This document shows, one piece after another, positions 1-9,821 of a stretch of 64,000 nt of DNA. How positions within the stretch are numbered: position 1 is the first letter of the stretch; each line of letters starts with the position of its first letter. The notes under the pieces were generated by a model. It worked only from the letters and a program-made list of their open reading frames with translations. It was not told the DNA's origin and made no database searches. The translations under genes were made by a program, and so were the position numbers. The stretch spans positions 1-64,000 of the forward strand of contig NZ_JAUOQR010000013.1 of NCBI RefSeq assembly GCF_030547185.1, in the 5' to 3' direction. Source of the stretch: Neptuniibacter sp. 1_MG-2023 (GTDB taxonomy: Bacteria > Pseudomonadota > Gammaproteobacteria > Pseudomonadales > Balneatricaceae).

Positions 1-1
1 A

Positions 2-178
2 AGGTCAACAGGCAAAACTAAAAAACTGCAAAATAAAGGCAAAAAAGCGACATTAAGCGGAAATCGGGGCGGAATTGATTATGGAGTAATCAATCTAAGA
101 TCAGAACGCCCCAGAGACGGAGAAAAAGCAACCAAACATTACATAAAGCGGGAGACTAGAAGCACCATCAACACATAA
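2..178 (+). CDS. Possible 3' end of an unrecognised gene entering from the left edge
   Basis: Frame 2 is open from the window edge to a TAA at 176-178, giving about 58 lysine- and arginine-rich residues and ending convergently just before the murI stop. I do not recognise the peptide. An open frame of this length can occur by chance, so it may be non-coding. The stretch also contains nested inverted repeats (74-94 inside 66-112). Confidence 0.25.
   Translation, partial: RSTGKTKKLQNKGKKATLSGNRGGIDYGVINLRSERPRDGEKATKHYIKRETRSTINT
66..112. repeat. Nested inverted repeat beyond the murI stop
   Basis: An 8-bp perfect stem ATTGATTA/TAATCAAT (74-81 and 87-94, 5-nt loop) lies inside a second pair GGGGCG/CGCCCC (66-71 and 107-112). 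There is no U tract, so this is not a convincing intrinsic terminator. It could be a structured 3' region for murI or chance within a coding end. Confidence 0.3.
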
Positions 179-185
179 ACACAAC

Positions 186-1031
186 TTAATGAGCAAAGTG
201 CTGTATATCGACTAATTGTATTTCTGAGGTAGGAATAGGATCGGAGAAAAAATGCTGCGCGACACGCGCAAAACGGGTAGGCCCATCAGTTACGAGGAAT
301 TGCACATCCCCTTTAAGCGCTTTCATATTTAATAGCTGGCCTGCCTCTAATCTGCTCGCCACCGCATTTGCTGTCGTCTCTGCAGAATCAACCAGACTTA
401 CTGCATCACCCATCACGTCTGCAATTACATTTTTCAATGCAGGGAAATGTGTACATCCAAGAACAAGCGTATCGATCAAAGAGTGGTCTTCACGCTTGAA
501 CGGCTCAAGGCAGGTCTCTACTATTTGCTTGACCAGATCACCTGTGTGCCAACCTTCTTCAGCCAGAGCAACAAACAATGAACAAGGATGAGCAACAACA
601 GAAGCACTAGGGAGGCGTTTCAATATTGCATTTTGGTACGCTTGATTATTAACAGTACCTTCGGTAGCAATAACACCTATATGTTGACTCTGTGTAGCAT
701 CACAGCTAGCCTCCGCACCCGGCCCCACAACCCCGATAACAGGGATATCTGGATATAGATATTGAAGAGGTTCAATAGCCACCGCGGATGCAGTATTACA
801 AGCAATAACTAGCATCTTTATTTTACGCTCAATTAAAGCCTTAGCTGCCTGCTCCGCATAACGCGTCACAGACGAGGCACTTTTTGTGCCATAAGGAACT
901 CGAGCAGTATCACCTAAGTAGATAAGGTTCTCATTAGGTAAACGCTGACGAATAGCATTGAGAACCGTTAATCCGCCCACACCCGAATCAAAAACACCTA
1001 TAGGTAAATGGGCATTATGCACTAAACTCAT
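186..1031 (-). CDS. murI: Glutamate racemase
   Basis: This cytosolic, cofactor-independent racemase converts L-glutamate to the D-glutamate used in peptidoglycan stem peptides. The 281-residue protein has the family length. It shows the N-terminal DSGVGG motif (D15-G20), the first catalytic cysteine in ACNTAS (C78) and the second in LGCTHF (C193, with H195). The ATG shares four bases (ATGA) with the der stop, which suggests translational coupling in the yfgM-bamB-der-murI run. Nothing in the sequence is unusual for the family. Confidence 0.97.
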   Translation of the reverse strand: MSLVHNAHLPIGVFDSGVGGLTVLNAIRQRLPNENLIYLGDTARVPYGTKSASSVTRYAEQAAKALIERKIKMLVIACNTASAVAIEPLQYLYPDIPVIGVVGPGAEASCDATQSQHIGVIATEGTVNNQAYQNAILKRLPSASVVAHPCSLFVALAEEGWHTGDLVKQIVETCLEPFKREDHSLIDTLVLGCTHFPALKNVIADVMGDAVSLVDSAETTANAVASRLEAGQLLNMKALKGDVQFLVTDGPTRFARVAQHFFSDPIPTSEIQLVDIQHFAH

Positions 1032-2464
1032 CGTTTAGCTTTTTTCTTCTTATTCATTTTTTTCAACTGCTTAACGTGATCCCTGAAGCGTTCCTTCTTC
1101 GCAAGCTGTCGCGAACTTAATGGGTTCACTTTACCCTCAAATGGGTTATCACTCGATTTAAACTCAAATCGAATAGGTGTACCTTTAATCCCTAACACTT
1201 TAATAAACTTATTTTCTAAATAACGCTTATAAGAACCAGGAAGTGATTTCGTCTGATTACCATGAATAACAATAATCGGAGGGTTTGAACCGCCCTGATG
1301 AGCATAACGTAGTTTAATACGTCGGTTATTAATGGCCGGTGGTTGATGATCCGCAACTATATCTTCTAAAAGGCGTGTCAACTTACTGGTCGACCACTTA
1401 GCCATTGCGCAATCATAAGCCTCTTCCACAGAGTCATACATATTGCCAACGCCACTACCATGAAGCGCTGAGATGAAGTGCATACGAGCAAATTCTGCGA
1501 ACTCTAATTTACGCTCAATCTGTTCCTTAACTTCTTCTTTCTCATCAGCACTCATACCATCCCATTTATTCAACGCGATAACTAATGAGCGCCCAGTATC
1601 GATAACAAAACTAAGCATATGCATATCTTGCTCAGTGATACCATCTCGAGCATCAATCACCATAACAACCACATGGGCATCTTTAACCGCTTGCAGCGTT
1701 TTAACTATAGAGAATTTTTCTACCGCCTCACGAATATTCTTACGACGGCGTATACCTGCCGTATCAATTAGTGTGTAGTTTCGACCATCTCTCTCATAAG
1801 GTATATAAACACTGTCGCGTGTAGTCCCCGCTTTATCAAAAACGACTACACGCTCCTCTCCTAGCAAGCGATTCACTAAGGTTGATTTACCAACATTTGG
1901 CCGACCAACTACAGCAATTTTGATCCCTTTTTGTACTTGAGCCATCATCTCCAACGACTCTTCAGTCAACTCAGGAAGCTCTTCTAGTACATACTCAATC
2001 AAAGAGGTAACGCCACGACCATGCGCAGCTGCAATCGCTAACGGATGACCTAAACCTATAGAAAAGAAATCACCAATAACAACATCCGGATTCAAACCAT
2101 CTGTTTTATTAACAACCAAATGACATGGTTTATCTATTTTTCGTAAATAGTTAGCAATAACTTCATCCGCAGGATTCAAACCGGCACGACCATCTACCAA
2201 GAACAAGACTATATCGGCCTCATCAATAGCTTGAAGAGATTGTTTAGCCATCTCATAATCGATACCTTGCTCATCACCTGTGATGCCACCTGTATCGATC
2301 ACGATGTAATCTTGATCTTCGCCTAGCTGGCCCTCGCCATATTTTCGATCACGCGTCAGTCCTGGCAAATCAGCCACTAACGCATCTCTTGATTTAGTTA
2401 GACGATTAAACAATGTAGATTTGCCGACATTCGGTCGACCAACGAGAGCAATTACCGGAAGCAT
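1028..2464 (-). CDS. der: Ribosome biogenesis GTPase Der (EngA)
   Basis: Der is an essential double GTPase acting in 50S subunit maturation. The 478-residue protein has two G domains: P-loops GRPNVGKST at about 9-17 and 187-195, with NKTD (119-122) and NKWD (299-302). A C-terminal KH-like domain and a lysine-rich tail follow. It lies downstream of bamB as in E. coli and Pseudomonas. The ATG is preceded by GGAG, which partly overlaps a small hairpin at 2475-2489. Confidence 0.98.
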   Translation of the reverse strand: MLPVIALVGRPNVGKSTLFNRLTKSRDALVADLPGLTRDRKYGEGQLGEDQDYIVIDTGGITGDEQGIDYEMAKQSLQAIDEADIVLFLVDGRAGLNPADEVIANYLRKIDKPCHLVVNKTDGLNPDVVIGDFFSIGLGHPLAIAAAHGRGVTSLIEYVLEELPELTEESLEMMAQVQKGIKIAVVGRPNVGKSTLVNRLLGEERVVVFDKAGTTRDSVYIPYERDGRNYTLIDTAGIRRRKNIREAVEKFSIVKTLQAVKDAHVVVMVIDARDGITEQDMHMLSFVIDTGRSLVIALNKWDGMSADEKEEVKEQIERKLEFAEFARMHFISALHGSGVGNMYDSVEEAYDCAMAKWSTSKLTRLLEDIVADHQPPAINNRRIKLRYAHQGGSNPPIIVIHGNQTKSLPGSYKRYLENKFIKVLGIKGTPIRFEFKSSDNPFEGKVNPLSSRQLAKKERFRDHVKQLKKMNKKKKAKR

Positions 2465-2474
2465 GAACCCTACT

Positions 2475-2489
2475 CCTGCACTATGCAGG
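2475..2489 (-). promoter_or_regulatory. Small hairpin overlapping the der ribosome binding site
   Basis: CCTGCA-TAG-TGCAGG on the minus strand forms a 6-bp stem. Its 3' arm supplies the AGG of the AGGAG Shine-Dalgarno of der, with the ATG 10-11 nt downstream. Pairing would mask part of the site and could tune der translation. This is only a structural inference and the hairpin is short. Confidence 0.35.
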
Positions 2490-2548
2490 TAAAAACAAAA
2501 CGACGGCTAAATGCAAAGCAAGTAGCCGCCCGAATCGAACAATTTAAA

Positions 2549-3700
2549 TTACTGTATGCTCAACGCAGCCAAGCGGCCACTGTTTGTCAGCACATACAAA
2601 ACATCGTCTTTGACGATCATATCGCCATAAACACCAGAAGAATCTACTTTATGCCTTGCCACAAAATGCCCATCGGTCTGGGACATAAAATGCAGATAGC
2701 CTTCGAAATCAGCCACTACAACTTCATTACCTACAGTTGCCGGCGCAGTAATACCTCTATTAGCCAGTTCAGCTTGACGCCAAACACTCGCACTACTTGC
2801 ACGATCGAAGGCCTGTACAGCATCATCAGCCTCACTGACGTAGATATTACCAAAACCTGCCGCCAATGAATGATAGCTCGATACATCTTGAGCCCAAACA
2901 ACCTGAGCACGGAATGGATTGATCGCAACCAAACGCCCTTGATAACTAGATACGTAAAGCATACGGTCAACTAACAATGGACGCCCATCAATATCCACCA
3001 TACGCTCTAATTCTGAGCGACCCTGCGGTAAAGCCACTCGGCTTTCCCAGATCGCTACACCTTTAGCATTATCGATAGCAACAAGCTTACCGCTAGCAAA
3101 ACCAGCAAAAGTAACATCACTCGCAACAATAGGTGAACTTGTACCACGCAAGGTTAAACGAGGAATTTGACTATCATACAACCAGCGCTGCTCGCCTGTT
3201 GAAATATCAAACGCGATAACCTTGCCATTAATTAGCTGAAATACGGCTAACTCTTCATTGAACTGGGCTGCTGCACTCACTTCAGAGTTGACATTTGCAC
3301 GCCACAATTCAGCACCATCATCACCAGAAAGGACAACAACTTCGCCCTCATCATTAGCAACAGCAACTCGACCAAAACCAGCGCCGACACCGCCAATCAC
3401 TGTAGTCTCTAATTCAACTTCCCAAACCTTCTTACCCGTTTCCAGATCAAAGGCAAAAACAGAACCATCTTTGTCGGCAGCAAATATATGCTCTCCATCG
3501 ATCACAGGCCTAACTTGATGATATTTTTCACCTAACCCGGAACCTACGGAAGCAGACCACAAAACAGATACTTTCTTTTCAGCATCAAAAGACACCAAAG
3601 GATTTGCTTCAACCTCTTCGCCATCATCGCCCCAAAAGCCACAACCAGCGATAAGAATAGATGCGATACTAACTGCAGCTAGACGACATAGACTTTTCAT
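2549..3700 (-). CDS. bamB: Outer membrane assembly lipoprotein BamB
   Basis: BamB is the beta-propeller lipoprotein of the BAM complex that inserts beta-barrel proteins into the outer membrane. The 383-residue product begins with a lipoprotein signal peptide and lipobox IAGC (lipidated C20), followed by repeated PQQ-type blades such as VFAFDLETGKKVW and VVWAQDVSS. It abuts yfgM with no spacing and precedes der, the standard gammaproteobacterial order. The length is normal for the family. Confidence 0.96.
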   Translation of the reverse strand: MKSLCRLAAVSIASILIAGCGFWGDDGEEVEANPLVSFDAEKKVSVLWSASVGSGLGEKYHQVRPVIDGEHIFAADKDGSVFAFDLETGKKVWEVELETTVIGGVGAGFGRVAVANDEGEVVVLSGDDGAELWRANVNSEVSAAAQFNEELAVFQLINGKVIAFDISTGEQRWLYDSQIPRLTLRGTSSPIVASDVTFAGFASGKLVAIDNAKGVAIWESRVALPQGRSELERMVDIDGRPLLVDRMLYVSSYQGRLVAINPFRAQVVWAQDVSSYHSLAAGFGNIYVSEADDAVQAFDRASSASVWRQAELANRGITAPATVGNEVVVADFEGYLHFMSQTDGHFVARHKVDSSGVYGDMIVKDDVLYVLTNSGRLAALSIQ

Positions 3701-4357
3701 TTAACTCTCCTGTGCAGCGAGATCATTCAACTTCATCTCTAACAACGGACGGCTGTTTGCAGCGGAAGCACTCAATGCCGCTTCATACGCTGCTTTAGCT
3801 TTAGCTATATCGCCTTTAGAGAGATAAAGATCGCCTTTCAACTCATTCAAACTGACATCATAACCCGCCGTTGGAATGCTATCGATTATGCTAATTGCTT
3901 TGTCAGCATCGCCCTGATCAGCAATAACACGCGCCTTGCGCATACTAGCTAACACATACATTGATTCTGTTGGCTGATGAGCTAAAACCCAATCTAGCTC
4001 TTCGACCGCCTTATCTAACTGACTTTGCTCAACAGCAACACGAGCCATGATAAGAGCAGCATAATTAGCATATGCAGTGCTATCGTATTCTGACTTAAGC
4101 TGACCACTGAGATGATTAGCTGTTGCTAGCTTTGCTTCATCCTGCTGAGGCCCTATTGCACCGACAACAGAGTCTAAAAGATTCTGATATAGAATAGATG
4201 CGTTTTCAGCCTGAACAGCTTCTTGCTGCTGCCAACCTTTCCAGCCAAGAACGGCCGCTAACGCTACTGCAATCCCTAGAATCAAGGATTTTCCATTCTC
4301 ATCCCACCACGACTTTAGCGCCTGGACTTGTTCTTCTTCGGTGCGTAGCTCTGCCAC
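3701..4357 (-). CDS. yfgM: YfgM-type ancillary SecYEG translocon subunit
   Basis: This is a 218-residue inner-membrane protein. It has a short acidic cytosolic N-terminus, one transmembrane segment at about 24-43 and a periplasmic TPR_21-type domain. In E. coli YfgM associates with SecYEG and PpiD and assists exported proteins. The start is GTG with a good AGGAG six bases upstream. The stop touches the bamB start codon. Identification rests on the fold pattern and the hisS-yfgM-bamB-der order. Confidence 0.92.
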   Translation of the reverse strand: MAELRTEEEQVQALKSWWDENGKSLILGIAVALAAVLGWKGWQQQEAVQAENASILYQNLLDSVVGAIGPQQDEAKLATANHLSGQLKSEYDSTAYANYAALIMARVAVEQSQLDKAVEELDWVLAHQPTESMYVLASMRKARVIADQGDADKAISIIDSIPTAGYDVSLNELKGDLYLSKGDIAKAKAAYEAALSASAANSRPLLEMKLNDLAAQES

Positions 4358-4398
4358 CTTAAACTCCTGTGCCTATGTTCAAATTCAATAAATTAAGA

Positions 4399-5667
4399 TT
4401 ATGCGCTATGGCATTTAATAATCGTTTCTAGCATTTGAGATTCAGTTAGATCAAACACTGGTTCTTCTTGGTGCCAGATTGTACCGCAAAGCTGCTGATT
4501 ATCAGACTCTTTTACTAACAGAACAATAGGCGCACCTGATTGTTGTGCTTTCTGCTTAATATTTTTCAATCCACCACAATGGACCCGCACCCTTAAACTT
4601 GGGCACTGATCGCGTAAGCGATCAGCTAAAAGTACAACCTGAGACTGCAACCCTTTCTCTTCTGCTGCCACATAAAGATCAAACGGCAAGCGCACCTTTT
4701 CAGGTATAAGTTCCAATGTCTCAAGTAATAAAATTAGGCGTTCAACACCCATAGCAAAACCAACAGCAGGCGTTGGTCTACCACCCAACTGCTTCACTAG
4801 GCCATCATAACGACCGCCAGCACACACTGTACCTTGGGCACCTAATTTATCAGTCACCCACTCAAATACAGTTTTGCAATAATAATCCAGCCCACGCACT
4901 AAACGAGGATTAACCTCATACGCAATACCCGCCGCATCTAATATCGACGTTAATTCCTGAAAATGTTCTCGTGACTCAGCATCCAAATAATCACTTAATA
5001 CGGGTGCATCATTCAAAAGCGCCTGCGTCTGAGGCGCCTTACTATCAAGAATACGTAGTGGATTAGAATCTAAGCGACGAAGGCTGTCTTCATCTAACTG
5101 ATCTTTGTGCGCACTAAGAAATACAACCAATGCCTCTTTATATTCAGCACGCGCCTCATTACTCCCCAACGAATTCAATTGAAGAGTAACCGAGTCCAAT
5201 AAACCTAGCTCTTTCCATAAGCGCGCACTTAACAAAATCACTTCGGCATCTATATCTGCATTAGGCATACCGAACGTTTCAACACCAATCTGATGAAACT
5301 GCCTATATCGACCTTTTTGAGGTCGCTCATAACGAAACATAGGACCTTGATACCAGAAACGCTGCATCTGATTAAATAGCAGACCATGCTCTTCCGCCGC
5401 ACGTACACAACTGGCAGTTCCTTCTGGACGAAGCGTTAAACTCTCTCCGTTTCGATCCTCAAAGGTATACATCTCTTTTTCAACAATATCAGTCACTTCA
5501 CCTATAGAGCGCTTAAACAAACTCGTTTGCTCAACAATAGGCATACGAACTTCACTATAAGCATAAGCGGAAAGTACATTTTTAACGGTGCTTTCAAGAT
5601 ACTGCCACACTGGCGACTGATCAGGCAGGATATCATTCATCCCACGAATGGCTTTAATTTTGGCCAA
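4399..5667 (-). CDS. hisS: Histidyl-tRNA synthetase
   Basis: HisRS charges tRNA-His in the cytosol. The 422-residue class II synthetase shows motif 2 ([16 protein letters not shown]), the histidine-binding stretch LVRGLDYY, motif 3 (GFAMGVERL) and a C-terminal anticodon-binding domain. The family N-terminus ([14 protein letters not shown]) is encoded only if translation begins at TTG (5665-5667). An in-frame stop lies four codons upstream, and the first ATG would remove conserved residues. ispG, normally between rodZ and hisS, is absent; only 24 bases separate hisS from rodZ. Confidence 0.97.
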   Translation of the reverse strand: MAKIKAIRGMNDILPDQSPVWQYLESTVKNVLSAYAYSEVRMPIVEQTSLFKRSIGEVTDIVEKEMYTFEDRNGESLTLRPEGTASCVRAAEEHGLLFNQMQRFWYQGPMFRYERPQKGRYRQFHQIGVETFGMPNADIDAEVILLSARLWKELGLLDSVTLQLNSLGSNEARAEYKEALVVFLSAHKDQLDEDSLRRLDSNPLRILDSKAPQTQALLNDAPVLSDYLDAESREHFQELTSILDAAGIAYEVNPRLVRGLDYYCKTVFEWVTDKLGAQGTVCAGGRYDGLVKQLGGRPTPAVGFAMGVERLILLLETLELIPEKVRLPFDLYVAAEEKGLQSQVVLLADRLRDQCPSLRVRVHCGGLKNIKQKAQQSGAPIVLLVKESDNQQLCGTIWHQEEPVFDLTESQMLETIIKCHSA

Positions 5668-5691
5668 AACAACAACTCACACGACTATAAT

Positions 5692-6648
5692 TTATTCAGA
5701 AACAGGAAGATTCACACGAACTACATTTTTATTACTATAGGGCGTTAGATCAAACGACTTACCATTGTAGGTGAAGTTACCTACCGCATCGGCTGCACCG
5801 ATAAGAACGCTCAGAGGAGGCTTACCGGTCACATTAACACTCTGACCTTTACCCCTTAAGTTATTAAATAACTTTTTACCGTCGCCATCTTGTATAGATA
5901 CCCAACACTCCGCAACAAAATCAGCAGAGACTGTAATTTCAGCATTGCTATCAGCGCTTTCAACACTCGCCTCAGTAGAGGCTTTATTTTCATCTATAGC
6001 TTGCTGCAGTTTCTCTTGCTCCTCTGCAGAAAGCTCTGGCTGAGTTTCCCCATCCTGCGCAGCACTAGGCTTATTATCTACGCTTTCATCTAAAGGTCTA
6101 TCATCTAACATAGGTAACGCTAATGTAGCCGTACCATCTTCCAGCACAGTGACATCACCCGCCTGTGAAGAGGAATCCGTCATTTCTGTCGTTTCACTTT
6201 CTGTAGATGATGTTAAGTCTAACGAGCCACCATATTGGGTCTGCCACCACCAAAAAGAGACACCTAAGATAGCCAAGACAAAAACCCATGTGAAGAGTTT
6301 CATCAAAGGGTCGCCCATTTTAACCTGCTGACGAACACGACTAACAGGACGAATAGCCCCTTTACTCGAACCTTCCCCATGAATCGCGACAAACTCTGCA
6401 ACTCGCGCATCTATATCTTCCATGCCAAGCATTTTGAGATAAGCACGAATATAACCTTTAGCAAACACCATGCTTGGTAAGCCTTTTAAACTCCCAGCTT
6501 CGATGCAGCGAAGATAATCGGCAGGCAAGTTCAAATCTGCAGCCGCTTGCTCTATAGAAACAGAACGAGATTCACGAGCAGATGTCAGGCGCGCACCCCA
6601 CTCTTCTGCCAGTAATTCAGGTTGACACTCTTGTTCTTCACTGTTCAA
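5692..6648 (-). CDS. rodZ: Cytoskeletal membrane protein RodZ
   Basis: RodZ links MreB filaments to the membrane and helps maintain rod shape. The 318-residue product has an N-terminal Xre-like helix-turn-helix (about 16-80) and a basic juxtamembrane stretch. One transmembrane helix (about 117-135), an acidic low-complexity linker and a C-terminal DUF4115 beta domain follow. The start appears to be TTG (6646-6648), with AGGAG eight bases upstream and a TTGA overlap with the pilW stop. The next in-frame ATG lies inside the HTH. Confidence 0.93.
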   Translation of the reverse strand: MNSEEQECQPELLAEEWGARLTSARESRSVSIEQAAADLNLPADYLRCIEAGSLKGLPSMVFAKGYIRAYLKMLGMEDIDARVAEFVAIHGEGSSKGAIRPVSRVRQQVKMGDPLMKLFTWVFVLAILGVSFWWWQTQYGGSLDLTSSTESETTEMTDSSSQAGDVTVLEDGTATLALPMLDDRPLDESVDNKPSAAQDGETQPELSAEEQEKLQQAIDENKASTEASVESADSNAEITVSADFVAECWVSIQDGDGKKLFNNLRGKGQSVNVTGKPPLSVLIGAADAVGNFTYNGKSFDLTPYSNKNVVRVNLPVSE

Positions 6649-7412
6649 CGCGCAGACTCCTCATACTGACGATACTCTTCTGAATTCGGATAAAGGTTTT
6701 TAAGGATTAAAGCAAAAGTCGCCGCACGGGTTGCCTCTCTATTATGACGAGCCAAACGAATACCCACCCAAAGACTTTTTGCATAATGATCAACACGTCG
6801 ATTCTCTACTAAAGTAAGAAATCGATCAAAGTAATTTTCAGCTTCTAAGTAATTACCTTCAAGCAGATACAGCTCTGATAGCTCAACTAAGGATACCGGC
6901 CGATTTGCTGTGACTTGAAGGGCACGCTTAAACGCATGAACAGAGGCTTCTTTGCGATCTAACAGACGATAACAACGGCCTAAATTCTCAAACGCTTGAG
7001 ATCGTAAGTTATAGAAAGGATCTTCAGTCGCTCTTGCTAACTCTTCACAAGCTTCAGCGTAACGCTCATTCGAAAAGAGAAAAGCACCAAAATTATTATG
7101 AACCATTGCCGAATCTGGCGCGACAGCAATGGCTTTGCGGAAATATGTCTCGGCCAGCTCACTATCACCTTCTAACTGGAAGGTCAGAGCTAATCCATTA
7201 TATGCTTCAGCGTAACCACCATTAAGCTCTATAGCACGCTGAAATGATTGTTTTGCAGTTGCCGTATCGCCATTTTGAAGGTACTGAAATCCCAATCGAG
7301 AATAAGCTTCATGAGCAACCGTATTATTACTCTCTGGTTGGGAACCTTTTGTCGTACAACCTACGACGACTAGCACCATAAATAGAGCGAGTACCAGTTT
7401 GATTCCTCTCAC
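6645..7412 (-). CDS. pilW: Type IV pilus biogenesis lipoprotein PilW/PilF
   Basis: This TPR lipoprotein pilots the PilQ secretin to the outer membrane in type IV pilus assembly. The 255-residue protein has a lipobox VVGC (lipidated C19) after a hydrophobic signal and about six TPR units such as AEAYNGLALTFQLEGD. The start is GTG. It lies between rlmN and rodZ as in Pseudomonas, and its stop overlaps the rodZ start. No other pilus gene is in the window. Confidence 0.92.
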   Translation of the reverse strand: MRGIKLVLALFMVLVVVGCTTKGSQPESNNTVAHEAYSRLGFQYLQNGDTATAKQSFQRAIELNGGYAEAYNGLALTFQLEGDSELAETYFRKAIAVAPDSAMVHNNFGAFLFSNERYAEACEELARATEDPFYNLRSQAFENLGRCYRLLDRKEASVHAFKRALQVTANRPVSLVELSELYLLEGNYLEAENYFDRFLTLVENRRVDHYAKSLWVGIRLARHNREATRAATFALILKNLYPNSEEYRQYEESAR

Positions 7413-7445
7413 GCTTTTCTTCCCTCTTATTGTTATCGATGACGC

Positions 7446-8561
7446 TTACTCACGCCCTTCTTGCACTACAGGTATATATTTCTGGCTACGCCGCGTTCTA
7501 TCTACAACTTGACCGACTAATTGACCACAAGCAGCATCAATTTCATCACCACGTGTGCGTCTTACCGTTGTAACAATGCCACCATGAACGATTATCTCTT
7601 TAAATGCCAGAATTCTTTCTTCTGTTGGGCGCTCATAGCCTGAATTTGGGAATGGGTTAAACGGTATAATATTTAACTTCGATGGCATACGGCGCAAAAC
7701 TTTCAACAATTGCTTAGCATGCTCCGGTTTATCGTTCACACCATTAATCAATGTATATTCAACAGTGATAACCCTTTTATCACTAAGTTTACCTAAATAA
7801 CGATTACATGCATCAACCAAATCATTAATAGGATAACGCTTATTAATAGGCACGAGAATATCACGTAAATCATCATTCGGCGCATGTATAGAAACAGCTA
7901 AAGAAACATCAGTCACTTCAGCCAGCTTATCTATTGCGGGAACAACGCCTGCGGTTGACAAAGTGACACGTCTTTTCGATAAGCAGTAAGCATTATCCTC
8001 CATCATCAACGTCATAGCATCAACTACGTTGTCAAAGTTCATTAGAGGTTCGCCCATACCCATCATAACCACGTTAGACACAACACGCTGAGACGTAGTG
8101 TTGTAATCGCCGTATGACCGAATAGCTATACGCAGCTGCCCAATAATTTCTGCAGCGGTGAGGTTACTATTAAACCCCTGCTTACCCGTCGAGCAGAAAC
8201 TACAATCTAAGGAACAACCAACTTGAGATGATACACAAAGTGTTTTTCGCTCACCATCGGGTATTAATACTGCCTCGACACTAGAGCCACTTTCTGTACG
8301 GATGATCCATTTTTTAGTGCCATCTTTCGAAACTTTTTCTAACAACACTTCAGGCTCGCGAATTTCCGCTACTTCTTCAAGCTTGATGCGCAAAGCCTTG
8401 CTGATATTAGTCATCTCTTCAAAGCTAGACGCTCCAAGCTGATGAATCCATTTAATCACTTGAGTTGCACGGAATTTTTTCTCGCCTATTTCTTCAAAAA
8501 AAGCTTCCAGCTTTGCAGGTGACATGCCCAGTAAATTAACTTTTTTGGTGGATTCAGTCAT
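7446..8561 (-). CDS. rlmN: 23S rRNA/tRNA adenine-C2 methyltransferase RlmN
   Basis: RlmN is a radical SAM enzyme that methylates C2 of A2503 in 23S rRNA and A37 in some tRNAs. The 371-residue protein has the radical SAM cysteines C116, C120 and C123 (CSLDCSFC). It also has the two methyl-transfer cysteines expected for RlmN: C109 (TLCVSS) and C345 (DAACGQ). The GMGEPL motif is present at 168-173. The order ndk-rlmN-pilW is conserved. It needs a 4Fe-4S cluster, which fits its position behind the isc genes. Confidence 0.98.
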   Translation of the reverse strand: MTESTKKVNLLGMSPAKLEAFFEEIGEKKFRATQVIKWIHQLGASSFEEMTNISKALRIKLEEVAEIREPEVLLEKVSKDGTKKWIIRTESGSSVEAVLIPDGERKTLCVSSQVGCSLDCSFCSTGKQGFNSNLTAAEIIGQLRIAIRSYGDYNTTSQRVVSNVVMMGMGEPLMNFDNVVDAMTLMMEDNAYCLSKRRVTLSTAGVVPAIDKLAEVTDVSLAVSIHAPNDDLRDILVPINKRYPINDLVDACNRYLGKLSDKRVITVEYTLINGVNDKPEHAKQLLKVLRRMPSKLNIIPFNPFPNSGYERPTEERILAFKEIIVHGGIVTTVRRTRGDEIDAACGQLVGQVVDRTRRSQKYIPVVQEGRE

Positions 8562-8635
8562 AGATGACAGTGCTCATAATTGGGGTAGATCAATAGACCG
8601 CTCATATCCAAAGGCATAAGCGGCCTGGACGGTAA

Positions 8636-9043
8636 TTACTTACCGAAGAAGTAAGCGATTTCGCGCTCAGCAGACGCTGGAGAATCAGAACCATGTACCG
8701 CATTTGCATCAATAGACTGTGCAAAATCACGACGAATAGTACCTTCAGCAGCTTCTTGAGGGTTAGTAGCACCCATAAGCTCACGATTTAATGCAATTGC
8801 ATTTTCGCCTTCAAGAACCTGAACAACAACAGGACCTGAAGTCATAAATTCAACAAGATCACCAAAGAAAGGACGCTCTTTATGCTCTGCATAAAAACCT
8901 TCAGCTTCTTCTTTAGAAAGCTGTTTTAGTTGCATTTCAACAATTTTAAGACCGTTAGACTCGAAACGAGAAACGATTTTGCCAATAACATTCTTAGCAA
9001 CTGCATCCGGCTTAATAATTGAAAACGTACGTTCAAGTGCCAT
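8636..9043 (-). CDS. ndk: Nucleoside diphosphate kinase
   Basis: Ndk balances nucleoside triphosphate pools by transferring the gamma phosphate through a phosphohistidine. At 135 residues it is slightly shorter than the 141-143 of many relatives. The N-terminus [12 protein letters not shown] and active-site H117 in NAVHGSDS are intact. GGAGC lies upstream of the ATG. A weak hairpin follows the stop at about 8596-8625, without a U tract. Confidence 0.98.
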   Translation of the reverse strand: MALERTFSIIKPDAVAKNVIGKIVSRFESNGLKIVEMQLKQLSKEEAEGFYAEHKERPFFGDLVEFMTSGPVVVQVLEGENAIALNRELMGATNPQEAAEGTIRRDFAQSIDANAVHGSDSPASAEREIAYFFGK

Positions 9044-9232
9044 GTTTAAAGCTCCAAAATAAAATAAAACAAAAAGAATTATCTGAAAACCCTTACAGTT
9101 CTGTTACACCGCATAGTTAACCGATATAAAACAATCGACAAACTGCAATAAGGCTTTCGGATGACCCCTACAAAAATCCAGCGCGCAATTATACGCTAGA
9201 GCGGCGCCAGAAAACAGCCATTAAAAAACAAG

Positions 9233-9255
9233 AAAACCCGGCATAACCGGGTTTT
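9233..9255 (-). terminator. Rho-independent terminator of the isc operon
   Basis: AAAACCCGG-CATAA-CCGGGTTTT forms a GC-rich stem flanked by A and T runs, 17 bases past the iscX stop. It would stop iscX transcripts on the minus strand and is near-symmetric. ndk transcription therefore probably starts in the following stretch (9044-9232). Confidence 0.85.
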
Positions 9256-9271
9256 CACAATAAGTTGGAAA

Positions 9272-9472
9272 TTAATCCATCTCTTCTATCCAGGCCATTT
9301 GTATCCCTTCTAGAATTTTCTCTCCACAACGATCAGGATCATCATCAAAATCTTCAAGATCCATTACCTTCTGATAAAGGTCAGGAAAGCCAATTGCCAT
9401 AGGGTCTTGCTCAGGATATTTCTCTGATAATTCAATCGCGATATCTAATACATCTACCCACTTAAGACTCAT
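9272..9472 (-). CDS. iscX: IscX, small acidic Isc accessory protein
   Basis: IscX is a 66-residue acidic protein that binds IscS and iron and modulates cluster assembly. The sequence has the family pattern: an N-terminal KWVDVLDIAIEL helix, a central DPMAIGFPDLYQKV segment and a C-terminal ILEGIQMAWIEE. It follows fdx by 10 bases as the last gene of the isc operon, just before a terminator. Confidence 0.96.
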   Translation of the reverse strand: MSLKWVDVLDIAIELSEKYPEQDPMAIGFPDLYQKVMDLEDFDDDPDRCGEKILEGIQMAWIEEMD

Positions 9473-9482
9473 ATCAATCCCT

Positions 9483-9821
9483 TTAGTGACGTTCAGAAAC
9501 CTGATTAATTGTATACTTAGGAATTTCGACCACTAAGTCTTCATCAGCTACAACCGCTTGGCAACTTAAACGAGACTCAGGCTCTAACCCCCAAGCTTTA
9601 TCTAGCATGTCATCCTCAAGCTCATCAGATTCCTCTAAGGAATCAAACCCCTCACGCACAATCACGTGACAAGTTGTACAAGCACAAGACTTTTCACAAG
9701 CATGCTCAATCTCAATTCCATGAGCAAGCGCAGCATCACAGACCGTAACCCCTGGCTCAGCGTCAATCACCTTACCTTCAGGACATAATTCATCGTGTGG
9801 CAGAAAGATAATCTGCGGCAT
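9483..9821 (-). CDS. fdx: Isc-type 2Fe-2S ferredoxin
   Basis: This ferredoxin supplies electrons for cluster assembly on IscU. Counted from a GTG one codon upstream, the cluster ligands are C43, C49 and C52 (HACEKSCACTTC) plus C88 (RLSCQ). I place the start at the ATG at 9821 because it matches the E. coli N-terminus (PQIIFLPHDELCP) and shares one base with the hscA TGA. A GTG at 9822-9824 is the alternative. The protein is about 112 residues, the usual family size. Confidence 0.97.
   Translation of the reverse strand: MPQIIFLPHDELCPEGKVIDAEPGVTVCDAALAHGIEIEHACEKSCACTTCHVIVREGFDSLEESDELEDDMLDKAWGLEPESRLSCQAVVADEDLVVEIPKYTINQVSERH

Noticed and set aside
2483-2869. 128-codon plus-strand frame opposite bamB
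   Set aside because: Antisense to a well-supported gene, with no ribosome binding site and no protein features.
8596-8625. Hairpin between ndk and rlmN as a terminator
   Set aside because: Stem contains a wobble pair and mismatches and there is no T run; the genes are probably co-transcribed.
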